A stretch of DNA of 64,000 nucleotides from Planococcus wigleyi (lineage in GTDB: Bacteria; Bacillota; Bacilli; Bacillales_A; Planococcaceae): positions 307,473-371,472 of the forward strand of contig NZ_JACSPU010000001.1 in assembly GCF_014836985.1 (NCBI RefSeq), given 5' to 3'. The notes beneath the pieces are model-generated. The model was not told the DNA's origin, searched no databases, and worked only from the letters and a program-made list of their open reading frames with translations. This document shows, one piece after another, positions 7,662 through 16,824 of this stretch; position 1 is the stretch's first letter, and each line of letters opens with the position of its first letter. The translations under genes and the position numbers were made by a program.

Positions 7662-9278
7662 TTAGTCAAACCAAAAGTCAGCAAAGTCATATTTATATGC
7701 GCGGTAAGAGAACGTGCTCGCCTCATACTTGAACTGGGCCAAAAGCTCGCCTTCTGCGCTGTATTCTTCCAAGGTCTTGGCCATGCCGCTGTTGATGACG
7801 ATCGAGTCGCCAGTCGATTGTGCATTGCTGACGATGGAGGAATAAGGAACGTCGAATTCCTGGACCCGGTCATAGCTGCGGTTGGTTTCGTCCACCAGGA
7901 ACTTCGTGAATTTGGAACGGTCCTGGTCATTTGCTTCGAAAGTCTGGCTGGTGTCACGGATGACTGCCCCTGTGTAATCCGGGCGGCTTTCGTACCACCA
8001 GTAATTATTGTTGTACATATACAAGTAATATTGGCCTTCCGGCAAGCTGTCGTCCGCCACATAGGTAACGGAATGCTGGCCTGCTTGGCTTGGAAATTCG
8101 CTGCTTTTTTTGAGCCGCAGCTCTTCGCCTTCGGTGCCTTCCCAGACGTCGTGAATGCCGATCAAGTAATTGATGGTCGGCTGCGTATAGATGTCATCAA
8201 CTTTAACGATGGTCGAATTTTCCCGCGCGCTGAGGATCAGCGAGTCGCCTGCCAAGTCAATGGAGTTGAAATGAAGCCAGTCCCAGACGCTTTTGCCATC
8301 TGTTTCCACCGGTTTCGTTTTTTGCTTATAGCCGCTCAGCAGTTCATTGAAATCGACCAGCAGCTTTTGTTCGCCGGTGTTCAAGTCAATGCTCATCACC
8401 AAGTCTTCGACGGTGTTTTTAGCCGGGTCGGAAACGAGCGTCAGCACTTGGCCGTCTTCGTTGATGACAAAATCATGGTGCATGACGTAGCCGTTAAGTT
8501 CAAAGGTGTCAGTGATTTTGCCGAGTGGGTTCATCCGTGCCAGCTTTTGGTCGGTCGTGGTGAAGACCATCGAATCTTCGTAAGCCACCATCCGGTCCAT
8601 GCGGTAATCTTCCGAAATGATTTCAGCGCGCATGGTGCCTGCGTTATCGAACAGGAACGTGTAGCCATCATAATTATTGACACCCATCAACGCGAACAAG
8701 CCGTCAGCGAGTTCCGTATTTCCGGAAGACGCCGTCTGTTCCATGGTGATCGGGTAGCCGGATATGGTTGCAGGCGCCGCCACTTTAAATGAATAAGTAT
8801 CGCCTTTTGTGCCTTCTTCGTTGATATAGGTCACTTCAACGGTATTTTCTTTACCGGGTACGAGGCCGATCAATTGGTACTCCGCTTCAGTCGACTCCGG
8901 ATTGGCGTCTTTGGCGTCACGCTTGAAATCCGATGTGCCTTCTGCAGAAACCGTATACGTCAACGTGCCGGAATCCGCTGCCTGAAAATGAAGATAAAGC
9001 CCGGTGGTATTGGTGCCGAATGGATTCATGACCGCAAGCGGCTCGGACACTTTATAGTTTTCTTCCTGTTTCAGGGCATCCAGCTCTTCTTGGAGCCGGT
9101 CGACAATTTTCACGTCATAAGCGGAACTGGAAGGGCTCACCCGCGTATCGAGAAATTCAAGCTCTTCCACCGTAACTTCTATTTCGCCGTGATCCTTCAT
9201 TTTCACTTCTTCGCTGCAGCCGGTGAGCAAGCCCGCAACCAGCAGTGCAGCACCGGATAGCCAAAATTTTCGTTTCAT
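7662..9278 (-). CDS. Lipoprotein aryl-sulfate sulfotransferase (AssT-like)
   Basis: A 538-residue exported lipoprotein (signal peptide with lipobox LLTGC, Cys21). It resembles the arylsulfotransferase family, a beta-propeller that moves sulfate between phenolic esters without PAPS. Candidate active-site residues follow the AssT order: His268 in VMHHDFV, His336 in WDWLHFNSI, Arg352 in SARENS and His402 in GQHSVTY, the last as the sulfohistidine candidate. The NPFGTNTTG segment starts the N-terminal domain. The start is ATG 9278, with GGAGG 8 bases upstream; the longer frame to 9380 lacks this. It faces an LTA-synthase-like gene across a shared terminator. The natural acceptor is unknown. Confidence 0.8.
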   Translation of the reverse strand: MKRKFWLSGAALLVAGLLTGCSEEVKMKDHGEIEVTVEELEFLDTRVSPSSSAYDVKIVDRLQEELDALKQEENYKVSEPLAVMNPFGTNTTGLYLHFQAADSGTLTYTVSAEGTSDFKRDAKDANPESTEAEYQLIGLVPGKENTVEVTYINEEGTKGDTYSFKVAAPATISGYPITMEQTASSGNTELADGLFALMGVNNYDGYTFLFDNAGTMRAEIISEDYRMDRMVAYEDSMVFTTTDQKLARMNPLGKITDTFELNGYVMHHDFVINEDGQVLTLVSDPAKNTVEDLVMSIDLNTGEQKLLVDFNELLSGYKQKTKPVETDGKSVWDWLHFNSIDLAGDSLILSARENSTIVKVDDIYTQPTINYLIGIHDVWEGTEGEELRLKKSSEFPSQAGQHSVTYVADDSLPEGQYYLYMYNNNYWWYESRPDYTGAVIRDTSQTFEANDQDRSKFTKFLVDETNRSYDRVQEFDVPYSSIVSNAQSTGDSIVINSGMAKTLEEYSAEGELLAQFKYEASTFSYRAYKYDFADFWFD

Positions 9279-9452
9279 TATGTAATCCTCCATTAGTTGA
9301 TCGGAATCATTAAACCTTAGTAACTTTACCATATATGAAAGTTGTATTTCAATTTTATGATGGATTTTTATTACTTTCAATGAAGGGAATTTAAAGGAAT
9401 TTGAATTCTTTGTGGCGAATGCAACTGAAAACGAAGCAAAGGAGTGTTTCCA

Positions 9453-9836
9453 ATGGCAGAAGAAAACAAAGTACAGCCGGGATCCATCATTTCTTCAGAT
9501 TTAACGGTTCATAATGCAGAAACGGTCCGCGATTTCTATAAGGAAGTCGTGGGGTGGGGACATAGTGATTTTCAGATGGGAAACTATGCTGATTATATGA
9601 TGAACACGCCGGATGGAAATCCGGCTGCAGGAATTTGTCATCAAGCGGGAGACAATGAAGGATTGCCACAGCTATGGCTCGTCTATTTCGCGGTTGCGGA
9701 TCTGAAACAAAGCCTCGAAGCCTGCCAAAACCGCGGCGGCATCGTCCACCGCGAACCCGAAGGCGCCATCGTGCCAGGAAGCTACGCCATCATCGAATAT
9801 CCAGCCGGCGCTTTCTGCGGGCTGAGCCAGATCTGA
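9453..9836 (+). CDS. VOC (glyoxalase/bleomycin-resistance fold) family protein
   Basis: A 127-residue single-domain VOC protein. The N-terminal strand SDLTVHNAETVRDFYKEVVGW is typical of the fold, and the C-terminal half repeats the module (LVYFAVADLKQSLEAC). VOC proteins act as metal-dependent lyases, dioxygenases or binding proteins; no specific reaction can be assigned. ATG 9453 is chosen over the in-frame GTG at 9444 because AAAGGAG lies 8-10 bases before it. Cytosolic, apparently monocistronic, followed by a hairpin. Confidence 0.75.
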   Translation: MAEENKVQPGSIISSDLTVHNAETVRDFYKEVVGWGHSDFQMGNYADYMMNTPDGNPAAGICHQAGDNEGLPQLWLVYFAVADLKQSLEACQNRGGIVHREPEGAIVPGSYAIIEYPAGAFCGLSQI

Positions 9837-9862
9837 AAAAGCTGCTGCCTAGAGAAAAAAGC

Positions 9863-9886
9863 GGAAAGCGCAGACCTGCGCTTTCC
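9863..9886. other. Intergenic hairpin before array C
   Basis: GGAAAGCGCA and TGCGCTTTCC form a 10-bp stem, the same as at 1865-1888. It is again followed by a GGGCAT stretch and then by a 21-bp-period array. Confidence 0.6.
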
Positions 9887-9889
9887 CGT

Positions 9890-10027
9890 GTTGGGCATCC
9901 GGCGGTTTTAGGGTGTTGAACAGTATTCAGGTGAGAACGGATCGTATTTTCCTCAATCGGACAGTATTTGTATCCAATGGACTGTATATGCCGGAGTTTG
10001 GACTGTATGTCCAACAACTGGAAGAAT
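9890..10027. repeat. 21-bp-period intergenic array (array C)
   Basis: Units of the form GGACNGTATTT or GGACTGTATAT start at 9918, 9939, 9959, 9979, 10000 and 10020, spaced 20 or 21 bp. The array ends with a GTATGTCCAACAACTGGAA unit. About 390 bp separate it from the next start codon. The rest of this 580-bp gap holds no convincing gene, only a probable promoter near 10268. Confidence 0.75.
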
Positions 10028-10265
10028 AGCTGGTCTCGCATTTAAAGAATAGTGACGCCACCTCCTTATAATCTCCGCGACCAGAATTACAGTCTATAAG
10101 TAATAGAATTATGATTAAAACGTTTTTCGGGTTCTGTAGATAACGGACGAAAAGCTGCTTATTCAGGAATTCCATTTCCTGTTCCAGACGAAAAATAGCG
10201 TTGTTGCATCAAAAAAATATATTTAATAGATACGCTTCAAAGTACTTATATTTTTTCCGGTATAT

Positions 10266-10273
10266 GGTATGAT
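10266..10273 (+). promoter_or_regulatory. Extended -10 upstream of the carboxyethylornithine synthase-like gene
   Basis: TGGTATGAT, a TG-N extended -10. No good -35 is visible. The 5' leader would be about 140 nt. Confidence 0.35.
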
Positions 10274-10416
10274 TCAAAATAGATCAGCTATACGGAAACG
10301 ATATTAATATATTAACTCACTCGACAATTTTTGAGGGTTGTCCGGTCGATTCTGTATGAAATGTCTATTATCAGCCGATCAGGATTCACCATCAGTTCAT
10401 TAATTGGAGGTTTATT

Positions 10417-11391
10417 ATGTACACAATAGGATTTGTCATCAGCCACAAAAACAATGAAAAAAGAAGAGCGCTTTTGCCGCAGGATATGCCGAATATCAAA
10501 AACATCAAGCAGTTATTTTTTGAAGTAGGATACGGCGAGGCATTGGGCTACTCGGATGCCGAGTATGAAGTGTCAGGCGCTCAATTCGTTTCACGTGAAG
10601 AAGTGCTCCAATGTGACGCCATTGTCGATGTGAAACTGGGCAACGCGGATTATTTCGATCAATTGACACCTGGTAAACTGTTGATCGGTTGGGCGCATGC
10701 CGTTCAGGATATCGCCTTTACAGATTCGGTGCTTGCAGGAGACCATACAGTGGTCGCTTGGGAAGAAATGTTCGAAGACGGCCGTTACATCTTTTACCGC
10801 AACCGCGAAGTTGCCGGAGAAGCGGCGATTCTTCAAGCGTATCAATATTGCGGCAAAATGCCTTACGAAACGAAAGTGGCGGTTCTTGGAAATGGCCATA
10901 CGACAAAAGGTGTGCTGCGCATTCTTCACGGCTTAGGTGCCGATGTTGATGTCTACGGGCGCAAGCTGGAATCCCTGTTCATCAAGAACATGGGCAATTA
11001 CGATGTGCTGGTCAACTGCGTTATGTGGGATACGACACGTACAGACCGCATCATTTATAAGGAAGATCTGAAACGCCTGAAAAAAGGAGCGATGATCGTC
11101 GACGTCAGCTGTGACCCGAACATGGAAATCGAAACGTCCCGTCCGTCGACCATCGATGATCCCGTCTATACAGTGGATGGCATCATCCATTACACGGTGG
11201 ACAACACGCCGGCAATGTTCCCGCACACAGTCACGAAAGTGCTGAGCGAAGGATTTTCCCCAATGGTCGATAACTTTGTCGAAGGCAATTGGACCGACAT
11301 GATCCGTGATGCCGTCGTCATCGAAAACGGCCACATCATTGATCACCACATTAAAGAGTTCAGAGAAGCCAGAAACCTATTAGTGAAATAA
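10417..11391 (+). CDS. N5-(carboxyethyl)ornithine synthase family protein
   Basis: A 324-residue dehydrogenase of the alanine dehydrogenase/PNT superfamily. The N-terminal MYTIGFVISHKNNEKRRALLP segment and the GYGEALGYSDAEY motif match carboxyethylornithine synthases, which condense pyruvate with ornithine or lysine using NADPH. The Rossmann segment AVLGNGHTTKGVLRIL starts near residue 153. ATG follows TTGGAGG with good spacing. It is monocistronic, with a bidirectional terminator behind it. A saccharopine- or alanine-type dehydrogenase activity remains possible. Confidence 0.75.
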   Translation: MYTIGFVISHKNNEKRRALLPQDMPNIKNIKQLFFEVGYGEALGYSDAEYEVSGAQFVSREEVLQCDAIVDVKLGNADYFDQLTPGKLLIGWAHAVQDIAFTDSVLAGDHTVVAWEEMFEDGRYIFYRNREVAGEAAILQAYQYCGKMPYETKVAVLGNGHTTKGVLRILHGLGADVDVYGRKLESLFIKNMGNYDVLVNCVMWDTTRTDRIIYKEDLKRLKKGAMIVDVSCDPNMEIETSRPSTIDDPVYTVDGIIHYTVDNTPAMFPHTVTKVLSEGFSPMVDNFVEGNWTDMIRDAVVIENGHIIDHHIKEFREARNLLVK

Positions 11392-11394
11392 AGA

Positions 11395-11450
11395 AAACAG
11401 CCGTTTCCAGTGAAATCATTGATTTCGTCGGAGCGGCTGTTTTTTATTGA
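11395..11450. terminator. Bidirectional terminator
   Basis: AAACAGCCG and CGGCTGTTT arms with inner TCC/GGA pairing and a T-run, between convergent genes. Confidence 0.75.
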
Positions 11451-11454
11451 CCTC

Positions 11455-12231
11455 TTACTTACCGATCAGTTCCGTAGCCATGTAAACTTTAAGCTTATCA
11501 AACAAATAAGCTTGCCCTTTCGTATTTGGGTACAGCGAATTCTGCATCAATGCCGTTTGGGAGATGGCATCACTATGGATTTCAGCAGCCATCACTTGAT
11601 AGAAATCAAAGAAATGAACGTTGTTGGCAGCAGCCAACGCTTCGCTTGCCTTCATATAAGGCATCATCTCTCTATTGTCCCCGACAGAAGTAGTCGGGTT
11701 CGGCGTGCGGATCAGTACTTCCGTATCACCCGATGCCGTGATTTCCTCTAACATCACTCCGTAGTTTTTGGCATACTCTTCAACCGGAATCCTCCAGCCG
11801 CCGAGTGCATCGTTCAGTCCTGCGGAAATGACGACCAAATCAGGTGAATGATTCAAGACGTCACTGCCAATGCGCTGTTTCATATGGGAAACAGTATTGG
11901 CATTCATCCCGGCGTTGACGATTGTTGTTTGATCCGGATAATTGGATTCGAACCATTTTTCCAGCAATGCCACATGATTCGGATTGCCATCCGGCAGCGA
12001 ATCGGGGGACGTCACATAATCGCCTAGAAAGACGATGGTGACAGAATCTCCTGCAGCCAGTTTTTCCGCAAACGTCACGGGTTCTTCGGCGGCCACTGCC
12101 TGAGCGCCGCTTGTTTCAGGGAGGAGTGCTGTTTCTTCTGTGATTTCGATATTGCCGAAGTTGGTTTCACCGATGATAATCACAAGGATTAGGCTAATGA
12201 TAAGTACGTAAACTAACTTGTTGAGCATCAT
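11455..12231 (-). CDS. Membrane-anchored SGNH/GDSL-fold protein with altered catalytic residues
   Basis: A 258-residue protein with an N-terminal membrane anchor (residues 5-21) and an extracytoplasmic SGNH-hydrolase-like domain. Block I reads VFLGDYVTS, so the nucleophile Ser is Tyr72. Block II (NAGMNANT) and block III (SAGLNDALGG) are kept. In block V the usual DxxHPN reads NSLYPNTKG, so the catalytic His is Tyr234. Without Ser and His it should not work as a normal esterase and may bind a glycan or ester ligand instead. AGGTAGG precedes two adjacent ATG codons (12231, 12228), either of which may be used. No catalytic partner gene is adjacent. Confidence 0.7.
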   Translation of the reverse strand: MMLNKLVYVLIISLILVIIIGETNFGNIEITEETALLPETSGAQAVAAEEPVTFAEKLAAGDSVTIVFLGDYVTSPDSLPDGNPNHVALLEKWFESNYPDQTTIVNAGMNANTVSHMKQRIGSDVLNHSPDLVVISAGLNDALGGWRIPVEEYAKNYGVMLEEITASGDTEVLIRTPNPTTSVGDNREMMPYMKASEALAAANNVHFFDFYQVMAAEIHSDAISQTALMQNSLYPNTKGQAYLFDKLKVYMATELIGK

Positions 12232-12424
12232 ATTACCTACCTTTCTTAGTAAACGTAATTACATATTACCATAGAAAGAAGTATAATTAACTAAAATTTC
12301 AGAATTTTTATGAGTATTCAGGCTTAAATCCCTTAAAAGCGCTGTTTTCGTAGTTTTAAAGGGTTATAATGGGGAACAATATAAGTAATGTATAACTGTC
12401 ACGGATATAAAGGAGGCGCCGGAA

Positions 12425-12808
12425 ATGAAGCAAATAGGAGAGAAATTGAAAAAATTAAGAGAAGATAATCAGCTGAGTGTAGATGAGCTGGCGCTTGCAT
12501 TAGGTTTTGCAAAAACAGTGATTTGGGGATATGAAAGCGGCAAAAAGCAGGTAAGTGTTTCCCATCTGGAAATATTGGCCGATTATTATAAAGTGACTGT
12601 CGATTTCTTATTGGAACGGGAACAAATCTCTGACACATTGGACCTTCTAAACCTAACGGATTTGAATTCCATCAAACTGGTTGTAGATGACCAGCCGGTG
12701 AATCAAGAAGAACTTTCAGAAGTAACCTCTTATCTACAGGTCAAACGCCGCTTAAAAGAAGAAGCTGATCAGCTTCAAGGACGGGTTGCGGACTTGAAAG
12801 AGGGCTAA
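12425..12808 (+). CDS. XRE-family transcriptional regulator (SinR-like HTH)
   Basis: A 127-residue protein. An N-terminal XRE helix-turn-helix (about residues 5-62; IGEKLKKLREDNQLSVDELA, then GYESGKKQVSVSHLEILADYY) is followed by an acidic linker and a C-terminal coiled-coil-like helix (YLQVKRRLKEEADQLQGRVADL) suited to oligomerisation. AAAGGAGG lies 9 bases before the start. Its targets are unknown. It is the only dedicated DNA-binding regulator seen in the window apart from the RNA-binding GlpP, so it is a candidate, though unproven, regulator of nearby genes. Confidence 0.8.
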   Translation: MKQIGEKLKKLREDNQLSVDELALALGFAKTVIWGYESGKKQVSVSHLEILADYYKVTVDFLLEREQISDTLDLLNLTDLNSIKLVVDDQPVNQEELSEVTSYLQVKRRLKEEADQLQGRVADLKEG

Positions 12809-12818
12809 TAAAAAGTGC

Positions 12819-12849
12819 AAAGCAGCCATCAATGGATGGATGCTTTTTT
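12819..12849 (+). terminator. Terminator after the XRE regulator
   Basis: AAAGCAGCCATC-aatg-GATGGATGC stem with seven T residues. It lies inside the longest frame of the next gene, which supports the later start at 12902. Confidence 0.75.
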
Positions 12850-12901
12850 TAGTGGGCACAGAGTGCCGGGCAGTCACTTGGAAGTATTGGAGGAGATAGG
12901 C

Positions 12902-14095
12902 ATGACGGCGGCTTTGGCGACGGTTTTATTGTGCATCGGTTATTTGGCATTTACAGTTGATAAAAAACAAGAGAACTTTCCGGTGCCGGTTGTACTCGTG
13001 CTGATTGGCATCGGTTTGTCATTCCTGCCTTATTTCAAGGAGATTGAAGTGACGAAAACGATGATTTATGATGTTTTTCTGCCGGGACTTTTATTTGTAT
13101 CGGCTTATCAGTTCTCTACAGACGCGCTGCGGAAAAATGCCGGCATCATCGGATTGCTCAGTACTGTCGGACTTGGATTGACGATCGCGTTGGTCGGTTT
13201 GGCGGTCTATTGGATCGGGGGCTGGTTCTTTTCCATCTCGTTGGCAGGGGCGATGGTGATTGCGGCAGTTCTGGCGCCGACAGATCCGGCTTCGGTCGTC
13301 TCAATCCTGAAAAAGTCTTCGCCTGACAAGAGCATCGCCGATATCGTCGATGGAGAATCCATGATCAATGACGGCACCAGCATCGTTTTGTTCAGTGTAT
13401 TGGCAGGGATCTATCTTGAATCGCAATCGTTTGATGTGCTGTCGGCATTGGGTGAGTTTTTCTATGTCTCGGCAGGCGGTGTTATTCTTGGCGTTGCAGT
13501 GGGGTGGCTATTGAGCAAAGCCGTCCATATCACCCATCACCGGGATTACCAGGTCATGCTCAGTATCGCTTTGGCATACGGGGCTTTTCAGCTGGCCGAA
13601 AGCTTCGGGTTTTCGGGTGTTTTGGCGACTGTTTCAGCAGGCATCATGCTGTCCTGGGAATTTTCCCATGCCAATAAGGAAGACCATTACCGGGAGGCCT
13701 TATCCGGATTTTGGGATGTGGTCGAACCTTCCTTATTGTCGCTGCTATTTTTACTGATCGGCATTGAAGCGACAGAGCATCTGGTCTGGGACAATTGGCT
13801 ATTGGCCATCCTTATTTTATTCGTCAGTATCGCGATTCGTTTTGTGATCGTCGGCGGTACGTTCAAGCTGTTGGCTGGTACTAAGCATGAAGCGATCTGG
13901 AAAAAAGCGCTGCTTATTTCCTGGTCCGGCATACGCGGTTCGATGTCGGTTTTCCTCTTGCTCCAGCTCGGGGTGATGGCGGCGGGAGGCGCTGCAGATG
14001 AGTTGATTTCACTCAGTTTTTCCGTGGTCATCTTGTCGCTGATCATCCAGAGTCTGGGCATCCATCCTTTGTCTAAATTATTGGAATCAAAATAA
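12902..14095 (+). CDS. CPA1-family cation:proton antiporter (Na+/H+ exchanger)
   Basis: A 397-residue integral membrane protein with about 11-13 hydrophobic segments. Signature residues of CPA1 exchangers are present: the APTDPASVVSILK motif in the unwound helix and the DGESMINDGTSIVLF segment, with Asp residues used for ion and proton exchange. The role is Na+ (or K+) for H+ antiport at the cell membrane for pH and salt homeostasis. ATG 12902 is chosen because GGAGGAG lies 7 bases upstream, while the longer frame from GTG 12815 runs through the preceding terminator. Convergent with the downstream c-di-GMP gene. Confidence 0.85.
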   Translation: MTAALATVLLCIGYLAFTVDKKQENFPVPVVLVLIGIGLSFLPYFKEIEVTKTMIYDVFLPGLLFVSAYQFSTDALRKNAGIIGLLSTVGLGLTIALVGLAVYWIGGWFFSISLAGAMVIAAVLAPTDPASVVSILKKSSPDKSIADIVDGESMINDGTSIVLFSVLAGIYLESQSFDVLSALGEFFYVSAGGVILGVAVGWLLSKAVHITHHRDYQVMLSIALAYGAFQLAESFGFSGVLATVSAGIMLSWEFSHANKEDHYREALSGFWDVVEPSLLSLLFLLIGIEATEHLVWDNWLLAILILFVSIAIRFVIVGGTFKLLAGTKHEAIWKKALLISWSGIRGSMSVFLLLQLGVMAAGGAADELISLSFSVVILSLIIQSLGIHPLSKLLESK

Positions 14096-14150
14096 AACAG
14101 CCCTCGTATGGAAGCTAAGGCTTCTGCACGGGGGCTGCTCTGTTTATGCT
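14094..14150. terminator. Bidirectional terminator
   Basis: AGCCCTCGT and ACGGGGGCT arms with an inner GAAGC/GCTTC pair between convergent genes; it overlaps the end of the minus-strand gene. Confidence 0.65.
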
Positions 14151-16531
14151 TTTACATATAATTCTTCAATCATTTCAGGAAGCATCGGTTTATGGAAAAA
14201 ATAGCCCTGAGCTTGGTTGCATTTTTTGGTTTTCAAAAAAGCCAGTTGTTCCAACGTTTCCACCCCTTCTGCAATCACATTCAGCTCCAGGTTATGGGCC
14301 ATCTGAATGATGGTATCAACCAGAGCCGCGTCTTTGGGATTGCTGTGGATATTGCGTGTGAAATGCTGGTCGATTTTTAATGTATCAATCGGGAACATTT
14401 TCAAATAGCTCAAGGAGGAATAACCCGTGCCGAAATCATCAATCGACAAATGGATGCCCATAGCTTTCAATTCCTGCATTTTTGAAATGGCGGAAGCTGT
14501 TCCTTGGATGATGCTTTCAGTCAATTCGAGTTCCAAAAACTCAGGAGCTAGCCCTGACTGGTACAAAGCGGATGTAACGATTTCAGCGATATTGCCTTGG
14601 GAAAACTGCTTTGCAGAAATGTTTACAGCTACACGGAAAGGGTCTAAACCAGCATCCTGCCAGGATTTATTCTGCTGGCAGGCCGTATGGAGAACGTATT
14701 CGCCGATCTGGAGAATCATGCTGTTTTCTTCCGCGATGGGAATGAATTCTGCTGGAGAAATCGGTCCCAAAAGCGAGTGATTCCAGCGGACCAACGCTTC
14801 GACGCCGATGATTTTTTCGGACGTGATGTCGATCTGCGGCTGGTAATGGACCGTAAACTCGCCAAGCTCCAATCCTTTACGGATACTCATGGAAATTTTG
14901 GATTTCCGTGAGACCAACTCATTCATTTCGGAAGTGAAGAATTGGAAGTTGTTTCGCCCTTCCTCTTTGGCGCGGTACATGGCGATGTCGGCATTCTTGA
15001 CCAGTATTTCCGGTGACTGGCCATCAGAAGGGAAGAGGCTGCCGCCGATTGACGAAGTAGTAAAGACGGTCTCATCATTTAATAGGAAAGGTTCGTTCAG
15101 CGCACCGAGAATTTTTTGTGCAACCGCTTCTGTTTTCGTGTAATCCGCATTCAGCAGCAATACGATGAATTCATCGCCGCCAAGGCGTGCTAGCGTATCT
15201 GTTTTTGAAAGGCAGGATTTGATGCGTGTGCTTGCCTCAACCAACAGGCGATCCCCGGTTTGATGGCCATAAGTGTCGTTGATCAGTTTAAATTGGTCAA
15301 GGTCCAGATAAAGGATAGACAGCACTTTCCCATTGACTGCTGCCTGATCGATTGACGACTCGAGACGATCGTTGAATAAGCGCCGGTTCGGCAGTTCGGT
15401 CAAGGAATCCAAATAAACGAGATTGCTGATTTTCTCTTCTGTTGACTTCCGTTCGGTGATGTCCCGGATGATCAGGCTGTAATAAGCGCTGTTCGCCATC
15501 TGCCAAGTGCCCATGGACAATTCCACTGGAAATCGGGTGCCATCTTTTTTAAAGCCAATCAATTCAATGGTTTTGCCGATCAGGTCCAATGAATCGTGTT
15601 TTGGATGAGTTTGATGTTCGAAAATCATTCGGACATTCTGTTGCTGGATCTCTTCTTTACTGTAGCCGAAAAGCGATTGAGCTCCATTATTCCATTGGCT
15701 AATGGTTCCTGCAGCATCTGTAACGACAATGCCGTCTGCAGTGGACTCGATGACCGAGTGGAATTGGCGATCGTAATCGTCTGACAGCGACTTCACTTTC
15801 GTCTCACTGCGGATGCTGGTAATGGCAATCAGCAAAATCAGCGCCATCCCAATTCCGACATTATAGGCAATATAACTGCTGCCCATCGTATTTCCGGCCA
15901 TTGTATGTGTGTGTGAATCCATTTTAAATTGCACAGCTGCCATGCCGACATAATGCATTCCTGAAACGCCTATGGCAATCAATGCTGCACTAACGACTTT
16001 CAGTCCAATCAGCTTGCTGCGTGCCCGCGCATAAAACAGCAGGAACATCGCCAGGAGCGAAGCGGCCAAAGCGACGAAAACTGACAGGATAACCAAAGGC
16101 ACATCGTATTGGATGTTGGCCTGCATCTGCATAGCTGCCATACCGCTGTAATGCATGGCAATAATGCCGATTGTAATCATTATGGCACCTATGGCCACTT
16201 CTATTTTGCGGACTTGTGGTTTGCTGGTGATGGCAAAGGCAATTCCGCTGGCAAATAAGGCAGGGAAAATAGAAAGAATGACTAAGGGTGTATGATAAGT
16301 GACCTCCACTGATACATGGGAAGCCAGCATGCCGATGAAATGCATGGACCAAATTCCAAGGCCCATGACCAGAGCGCCATGAAGAATCCATTTAACCCGA
16401 TCTCTGCCGACAGTGGAAAATAATGTGCTGCTTATAGTTAAAGCTGTATAAGCAGAAATGAAAACGACAGCAATGGATAAAACAAGTAATGGCCAATCGT
16501 AAGATAATGGTAATAAGTTCAAAAAGTTCAC
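14144..16531 (-). CDS. MHYT-PAS-GGDEF-EAL cyclic-di-GMP turnover protein
   Basis: Domain order: a seven-helix MHYT sensor (three repeats MHFIGM, MHYSGM, MHYVGM), a PAS domain (STADGIVVTDAAGTISQWN), a GGDEF diguanylate cyclase domain with intact RLGGDEF, and an EAL phosphodiesterase domain with EALVRW and DDFGTGYSSL. Both catalytic halves look competent, so the protein may make or degrade c-di-GMP. The MHYT domain is proposed to sense a diatomic gas through copper. GTG 16531 places the start just before the first helix; the ATG at 16618 adds 29 residues and has no ribosome site. A link to the neighbouring polysaccharide genes is plausible but unproven. Confidence 0.85.
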   Translation of the reverse strand: MNFLNLLPLSYDWPLLVLSIAVVFISAYTALTISSTLFSTVGRDRVKWILHGALVMGLGIWSMHFIGMLASHVSVEVTYHTPLVILSIFPALFASGIAFAITSKPQVRKIEVAIGAIMITIGIIAMHYSGMAAMQMQANIQYDVPLVILSVFVALAASLLAMFLLFYARARSKLIGLKVVSAALIAIGVSGMHYVGMAAVQFKMDSHTHTMAGNTMGSSYIAYNVGIGMALILLIAITSIRSETKVKSLSDDYDRQFHSVIESTADGIVVTDAAGTISQWNNGAQSLFGYSKEEIQQQNVRMIFEHQTHPKHDSLDLIGKTIELIGFKKDGTRFPVELSMGTWQMANSAYYSLIIRDITERKSTEEKISNLVYLDSLTELPNRRLFNDRLESSIDQAAVNGKVLSILYLDLDQFKLINDTYGHQTGDRLLVEASTRIKSCLSKTDTLARLGGDEFIVLLLNADYTKTEAVAQKILGALNEPFLLNDETVFTTSSIGGSLFPSDGQSPEILVKNADIAMYRAKEEGRNNFQFFTSEMNELVSRKSKISMSIRKGLELGEFTVHYQPQIDITSEKIIGVEALVRWNHSLLGPISPAEFIPIAEENSMILQIGEYVLHTACQQNKSWQDAGLDPFRVAVNISAKQFSQGNIAEIVTSALYQSGLAPEFLELELTESIIQGTASAISKMQELKAMGIHLSIDDFGTGYSSLSYLKMFPIDTLKIDQHFTRNIHSNPKDAALVDTIIQMAHNLELNVIAEGVETLEQLAFLKTKKCNQAQGYFFHKPMLPEMIEELYVKA

Positions 16532-16824
16532 TCTTTCTTTTAACTTGAATGGGTGTTTAGGGTTAACTATACAGAAAAAACAGGAAGTTATTAATAGATT
16601 TATAGATCTATAGTCCATTTATTTTAGCATCTTACTACTGTTTTGATAATAAATTTAAATTTCTGTCAACTCAATGGTGCTTATTTGCTCGGACTACTTT
16701 ATACTGAATAGTAAATGGAAAATAAAGAAAATAATTTGGTTTATTTGTAGAACATTGTTCGGATTCAGCAAAATGTATGCAATGAGTTGTATCAGTCAAA
16801 AATGTGGATTGGGAAGGTGAAGAG

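Noticed and set aside
7626-8792. 388-codon open frame on the plus strand
   Set aside because: It is antisense to the arylsulfotransferase, which has a signal peptide, family motifs and a ribosome site.
9918-10027. CRISPR-like array
   Set aside because: The repeated core is only about 9-11 bp, the period is 20-21 bp, and no spacers of CRISPR length or cas genes exist.
12815-12901. Longer N-terminus of the CPA1 antiporter from GTG 12815
   Set aside because: This stretch contains the terminator of the preceding gene, and ATG 12902 has a better ribosome site and a family-typical start.
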